Source of the DNA: Psychrobacillus psychrodurans | Lineage (GTDB): Bacteria; Bacillota; Bacilli; Bacillales_A; Planococcaceae | Length of the DNA stretch: 64,000 nucleotides | Assembly (NCBI GenBank): GCA_900114885.1 | Contig: FOUN01000004.1 | Coordinates: 62,001 to 126,000 of the forward strand | Reading direction: 5' to 3' | Shown here: piece by piece, positions 60,328 through 64,000 of the stretch | Position numbering within the stretch: the first letter of the stretch is position 1 | Layout: each line of letters opens with the position of its first letter | Notes under the pieces: generated by a model | Seen by the model: only the letters and a program-made list of their open reading frames with translations | Databases searched by the model: none | What the model was told of the DNA's origin: nothing | Made by a program: the position numbers and the translations under genes

Positions 60328-62424
60328 TTAATTACTTTCGTAAAATTCTTTTGGTATTCCTTGAATTAATGGAGAAGCTTCACCTGAATAGAAAATACGT
60401 AAATCGTGGAGTGATCTCGTGCAGCCTACGTATAATAATTTGGCATCATACTTTGAATCTTTATAGTGACTTGCGTCCACATCTATAAGTAACACTGCAT
60501 CAAATTCCAATCCCTTAGCTAAATACACAGGAACTACAGAAATACCACCTTCGTATTTCTTTTGATTTGCTTCAATGACGTTCACGTCAATCCCTGCTAT
60601 TTGTAACTGCTTATGTATGGAACGGCATTCAGCTTCTGTTCTACCAATAATCGCAATCGTCTTGAGATTTTCTTTTTGTAAATCTTGTAGTACCTTAATG
60701 ATTTCGGTAATTTGATCATCTGTAGAAATCACTTTCACTTTTTCACCGCTACGGAAAACTGGTGTTGCAAGTCCCACGGGAACTTCGGCATGCTTAATGA
60801 CCTCATTGGCAAATTCGATAATTTCCTTTGTAGAACGGTAGCTTCTCGTCAGTTCATAATAACCCGTTTCTTGAAACACTTCTTTAAAGTCATTCCAGTC
60901 CTCTATTCCCTGATAATTATAGATTGCCTGAGATAAATCACCTAAAATAGTAAAAGAATTACCTTGTGTAATCTCTTTCAGTATAGAAATTTGAAACGGC
61001 GAAAAGTCTTGTGCTTCATCAATCACAACATGATGAAATTTTTGTTTGCCTTCTATTCCTGTTAGCTGATGATAAATATAGACGAGTGGTGCTAAATCTT
61101 CTACATTTACTTCTTTCTTTTGGCAATTCTTCGCTGTTTCTTGGACAAGTGCTTCAGGTAATAATTCTATTATTTCTTTTTGATTCATCAAAGATGTATA
61201 AAATGATAATGCACTCATTTTTGGCCAAAACTTCATATATACATTCAATCTATTGTTCGCTTCTTTTTTCAATAGCTTCTTCTCATCGGTTCCTTCGACC
61301 TTTTTAAGTTCTATCTCTATCCAACGCTTGATTCGTGCAACTAATCGTTCCCTGCGCTTTGTTAATGGATAATGCTTATATTCAACCAATAACCACTTCT
61401 TAATTTCATCTACTGTTATCACAGCTTGATCCCATAGTTCGAGATTAGTTGTTGGTACTAGATTTTCTTCAAATTGAATGAGACTTCTTTCAATAAATGA
61501 CTTAAACTTGATTGACCCCTTTAATTTACCCTGCATAACTTTATGATTGTCTCGATTCATGGAAAAAGCTTCATTTAACTTTTCTTCTGGATGTTTTAAT
61601 TTCACCGTATTATCTAAAAGACTTAACGCCCACTCTGGAAAAGTTGTTTGTTTAATATTTCCTACTCCCAGTTCAGGAAGTACACCAGAAATATAGTCTA
61701 AAAACAAACTGTTTGGAGCGAAAATGATCATTCTATCTGCTTGTAGCTGTTCACGATATTCATATATCAAAAAAGCAAGGCGATGTAAAGCGACAGTTGT
61801 TTTCCCACTCCCTGCAACCCCTTGGATCAATAACGGTATATTTTTCTCAGCTCGGATAATTTCATTTTGCTCAGATTGTATCGTTGAAACGATATCTTTT
61901 AATTTATTATCTTTATTTTCACCTAATCGGTATAAGAGAAATTCGTCTGTCAGGGATACATCTTCACTCCCCTTTACATACGTATCAACAACACGCTCTA
62001 GCTCTCGTTTACGAATGGCTATGTTTCTTTTTAAATACACTTCTCCCTCTACCAATCCATCAGGCGATTGATAATAAGCCAGCTCCTCTCCGCCATTGAA
62101 GGAGTAAAACATACTAGCAACTGGTGCTCGCCAATCAATAACTATTGGCTTCTTCGCTTCCTCATCCGAAACACCGACTTTCCCAATATATAATGGATTT
62201 GGCTCTAAATGGCCATCCTCCCTAAAATCTAACCGACCAAAGTATGGCTCTTGTACACCAATTCGTAAGTTTTGCCGATTTAACTCCCTCATACTTTCAA
62301 GTACTTGCTCGGTATAGTTATTCCCGTGATAAACTGGAATACTTTCTAGCTTGTGTATTCGGTCATCCAGTGTAGATAAAACCTCTTGCAATCTCTTAAA
62401 TTCCTCTTCATATATAGTGCTCAT
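60328..62424 (-). CDS. helD: HelD-like UvrD-family helicase/RNA polymerase recycling factor
   Basis: 698-aa superfamily 1 ATPase. Short N-terminal helix (EEEFKRLQEVLSTLDDRIHKLESIP), HelD-type EPYFGRLDFREDGHLEPNPLYIGKVGV and VIDWRAPVASMFYSF, Walker A QGVAGSGKTTVALHRLAFL near 202, Walker B VVIDEAQDFSP, motif III ILGDLSQAIYNYQG, TRSYRST, and C-terminal LAKGLEFDAVLLIDVD...LYVGCTRSL. In Bacillus HelD releases RNA polymerase from DNA. About 75 residues shorter than B. subtilis HelD because the N-terminal coiled coil is reduced, so it may be the short class. Start MSTIYEEE chosen from GGGGGGAG 8 bp upstream. Confidence 0.87.
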   Translation of the reverse strand: MSTIYEEEFKRLQEVLSTLDDRIHKLESIPVYHGNNYTEQVLESMRELNRQNLRIGVQEPYFGRLDFREDGHLEPNPLYIGKVGVSDEEAKKPIVIDWRAPVASMFYSFNGGEELAYYQSPDGLVEGEVYLKRNIAIRKRELERVVDTYVKGSEDVSLTDEFLLYRLGENKDNKLKDIVSTIQSEQNEIIRAEKNIPLLIQGVAGSGKTTVALHRLAFLIYEYREQLQADRMIIFAPNSLFLDYISGVLPELGVGNIKQTTFPEWALSLLDNTVKLKHPEEKLNEAFSMNRDNHKVMQGKLKGSIKFKSFIERSLIQFEENLVPTTNLELWDQAVITVDEIKKWLLVEYKHYPLTKRRERLVARIKRWIEIELKKVEGTDEKKLLKKEANNRLNVYMKFWPKMSALSFYTSLMNQKEIIELLPEALVQETAKNCQKKEVNVEDLAPLVYIYHQLTGIEGKQKFHHVVIDEAQDFSPFQISILKEITQGNSFTILGDLSQAIYNYQGIEDWNDFKEVFQETGYYELTRSYRSTKEIIEFANEVIKHAEVPVGLATPVFRSGEKVKVISTDDQITEIIKVLQDLQKENLKTIAIIGRTEAECRSIHKQLQIAGIDVNVIEANQKKYEGGISVVPVYLAKGLEFDAVLLIDVDASHYKDSKYDAKLLYVGCTRSLHDLRIFYSGEASPLIQGIPKEFYESN

Positions 62425-62539
62425 TATGATACTCCCCCCTAAAATTTCTAAAATTTCAGTCGAATTACAATTGTATAAAATATGTATGTACAAAGTCAAT
62501 AAAATTCGATCCCTGTGTCAGGAACAATTAACAAAAGAC

Positions 62540-62575
62540 AAAAAAAGGATCAGGCTGTACCTGATCCCCTTTTTA
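62540..62575 (-). terminator. Intrinsic terminator after GMC remnant
   Basis: GGATCAGG / CCTGATCC with a 5-nt loop, then TTTTTTTG on the minus strand, 14 bp after the stop. Confidence 0.85.
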
Positions 62576-62588
62576 TATATTGTAAAAA

Positions 62589-63026
62589 CTAAACTAATAA
62601 GTTACCTTCTTTAAAATATTTTTCAATGCCTTCAACAGCACGATAAGCAAGAGCACCTAGAGTACCTGTTGGATTAACACCTGATTGGTTTGCGAAAGTA
62701 GATGCTCCTAATACAAATATGTTATTCACATCCCAAACCTGCGAGTAATTATTCACTACAGAGGTTTCTGGATCTGCCCCCATAATTGTTCCTCCAACGC
62801 TATGCTCTGGAACAAACGCACCGATATTATAATCACCCATTTGATCAAATGCCATCGTTTGATCAGCACCCAAATTCTCCATAATTTCTAAACATTTTTG
62901 AGTCATGAATTTATGAGCATTATGATCTGTTTGAGCGTAATTAACCGTCATACGAAGTAAAGGCATCCCATATTCGTCTTTATAGATTGGGTCTAAGCTT
63001 AAATAGTTGTAGCGGTTCGGCATCAT
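62589..63026 (-). pseudogene. Truncated GMC oxidoreductase (C-terminal part)
   Basis: 145 aa matching only the C-terminal quarter of the ~560-aa FAD-dependent GMC oxidoreductases that form gluconate-type dehydrogenases: LDPIYKDEYGMPLLRMTVNY, the catalytic His in EHSVGGTIMG and the Asn in QSGVNPTGTLGALAYRAVEGI. The FAD-binding N-terminus is absent; upstream DNA has no matching frame (it codes a 22-codon frame MPSVRKDTKMTFKGVKDSGTKL of unknown origin that overlaps the ATG). No good ribosome-binding site. A deletion or recombination remnant. Confidence 0.85.
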
Positions 63027-63408
63027 AGCTTTGTCCCACTATCTTTTACGCCCTTAAATGTCATCTTAGTATCTTTTCTAACAGAAGGCATTTTCAAGTG
63101 TCATTGCTTACCACCATTTCTATCAGTTTTCAGTATAATTAAAAAACCTTGAAAAGCTTCTAGCCAATCAAGGTTTGCTTCGAGGCAGGATTAATTAAAC
63201 TCGCTATAAAAATTCATTATTAGTTTCTTCTAAAGAAACTTTAGAACTCAAAACTCTGATACCCCAAATTTAATCAATGTATTCCTCAGCAATTGTATAC
63301 TTCTCTTTAAATTTAAGTCTTGATATCTTTAATTTAGGGAAGATAGTAATTAATGATCCATTTAAACCATTGTAAATTTGGTTTTTGGCATTCCACACTA
63401 GTAACAGA
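63027..63408. other. Intergenic 380 bp with terminator and coding-like remnant
   Basis: A hairpin AAACCTTGA / TCAAGGTTT with T tract lies at 63141-63176 (minus strand). A minus-strand frame from about 63405 to 63270 reads VWNAKNQIYNGLNGSLITIF and ends KEKYTIAEEYID; it has no ribosome-binding site and may be the end of a former immunity gene. Confidence 0.45.
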
Positions 63409-63831
63409 CTAATTAAATTTTTCCAAACTATAATACGGATTAGAGATATTCTCGCCTACTTCATCTATTGTTTCCTGTATTTCATCTAGGATTGATTTAT
63501 CTATATCCTTATACTGTTCCAGTGATTCTTTTATTTTATTAAAGCAAATTTCTAGACCAAGATTTACTACAATAGAAAGAATAATATCTACTTCATCATA
63601 GGACTCTGTATTCCATAATCTAGAGAGAGTTCTATCAATATCATTTCTTATATCACTTCTTAATAACTCGTATGTCATAACTTGCCGGTCTGTTAGTTGA
63701 CTAAGTATTACTAAAAAACCATCTTTTTCAATTTTATTATTTCTAAATTGATCTAATGCATTTTGAAACATTGATATTAGGGTTCCAGTTGGTATTCTAT
63801 CAGGTAGATTCTTAATTTCATTTATATCCAT
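63409..63831 (-). CDS. Probable immunity protein
   Basis: 140 aa, acidic, all-helical in appearance (LISMFQNALDQFRNNKIEKDGFLVILSQLTDRQVMTYELLRSDIRNDIDRTLSRLW), no signal peptide. GAAGGG lies 8 bp before the ATG. It starts only 3 bp after the stop codon of the gene entering from the window edge, whose C-terminus looks like a toxin domain. Small acidic helical proteins in this position are usually immunity proteins. No named family recognised; the assignment rests on context. Confidence 0.55.
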   Translation of the reverse strand: MDINEIKNLPDRIPTGTLISMFQNALDQFRNNKIEKDGFLVILSQLTDRQVMTYELLRSDIRNDIDRTLSRLWNTESYDEVDIILSIVVNLGLEICFNKIKESLEQYKDIDKSILDEIQETIDEVGENISNPYYSLEKFN

Positions 63832-63834
63832 ATT

Positions 63835-64000
63835 TTATTTCCCTTCTATTGGAATATGAACCTCATTTAAAGATTGATTTTTTGTCCATGTTCCGTCAGA
63901 TTTTAGCTGTTTATTTCCGATTTTTATCTGTGCAGTCCATTTTGAACCTGATGCTGATCCTGGATATTTGCTTGCCGCTATAGGGTCTGGAGAATGCCAT
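63835..64000 (-). CDS. C-terminus of a possible polymorphic toxin (partial)
   Basis: Only the last 54 codons are in the window: HSPDPIAASKYPGSASGSKW, then TAQIKIGNKQLKSDGTWTKNQSLNEVHIPIEGK. The HxPDPI-like segment and many Ser/Gly/Trp residues resemble the nuclease-like C-terminal ends of LXG/RHS-type secreted toxins. The next gene (3 bp gap) is a small acidic protein, the normal toxin-immunity order. The domain cannot be identified from this fragment. Confidence 0.5.
   Translation of the reverse strand, partial: WHSPDPIAASKYPGSASGSKWTAQIKIGNKQLKSDGTWTKNQSLNEVHIPIEGK

Noticed and set aside
62589-63026. Complete small oxidoreductase
   Set aside because: It contains only the C-terminal quarter of the GMC fold and lacks the FAD-binding motif, so it is a remnant.

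Overview
The window is low-GC DNA from an endospore-forming member of the Bacillales, most likely a Planococcaceae-type bacterium (Psychrobacillus/Lysinibacillus/Sporosarcina-like). Support: a gamma-type small acid-soluble spore protein, two CotF-like coat proteins, the block metI-metN / yusE-yusF-gcvH-yusI / fadE-fadA-fadN that is also neighbouring in Bacillus subtilis, and B. subtilis-type control sites (SAM riboswitch, FadR, TnrA/GlnR, Fur and cre boxes). No rRNA, tRNA, CRISPR array or transposase gene was seen.

Layout. 1-10.2 kb, minus strand: methionine importer metN-metI behind an S-box riboswitch; small redox, Toprim, GcvH and ArsC/Spx-like proteins; the fadN-fadA-fadE beta-oxidation operon behind a FadR-type operator. 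10.4-15.8 kb: a thioredoxin whose 3' tail is tandemly repeated, a STAS protein, an Eis-like acetyltransferase, a C39-like protein, a 5'-3' exonuclease and a FAD oxidoreductase. 15.9-28.3 kb, minus: a Wzy-type exopolysaccharide/capsule operon (priming transferase, CpsB/C/D phosphoregulation, two glycosyltransferases, polymerase, MurJ-like flippase, epimerase, two GNAT/FemAB-like modifiers, deacetylase) with many non-ATG starts. 28.5-32.2 kb: exonuclease/DUF294 pair, amtB, mgtC. 32.4-33.2 kb: an 820-bp array of 21-bp repeats, with a small relative at 4.26 kb. 33.3-39.2 kb: a beta-glucoside ABC importer, LacI regulator and GH1 glucosidase operon, with a promoter carrying two matching palindromes and a cre site.

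39.4-43.8 kb: spore proteins, a small zinc-ribbon protein, a candidate orphan small RNA, an orphan Fur box, sstT, sspE and a Cys-rich protein under a Fur box. 44.2-48.2 kb: a Fur-boxed ferric-siderophore ABC importer. 48.3-51.9 kb: a PadR-HAAS-YibE/F operon in which the two YibE/F genes are bracketed by identical 76-bp palindromic elements. 52.1-57.4 kb: a self-contained module of RpiR regulator, ECF transporter (S, fused A-A', T) and PHP hydrolase, bracketed by similar terminator-bearing repeats; its substrate cannot be read from the sequence. 57.4-64 kb: luciferase-like monooxygenase, small proteins, a decayed prolyl-4-hydroxylase gene, a HelD-like helicase, a truncated GMC oxidoreductase, and at the edge the C-terminus of a possible polymorphic toxin followed 3 bp later by a probable immunity gene.

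Best leads for something undescribed: the 21-bp repeat arrays, the promoter-plus-terminator small RNA at 40.83-40.95 kb, the palindrome-flanked YibE/F pair, the ECF/RpiR/PHP module, and the run of apparent CTG/ATA starts in the polysaccharide operon.
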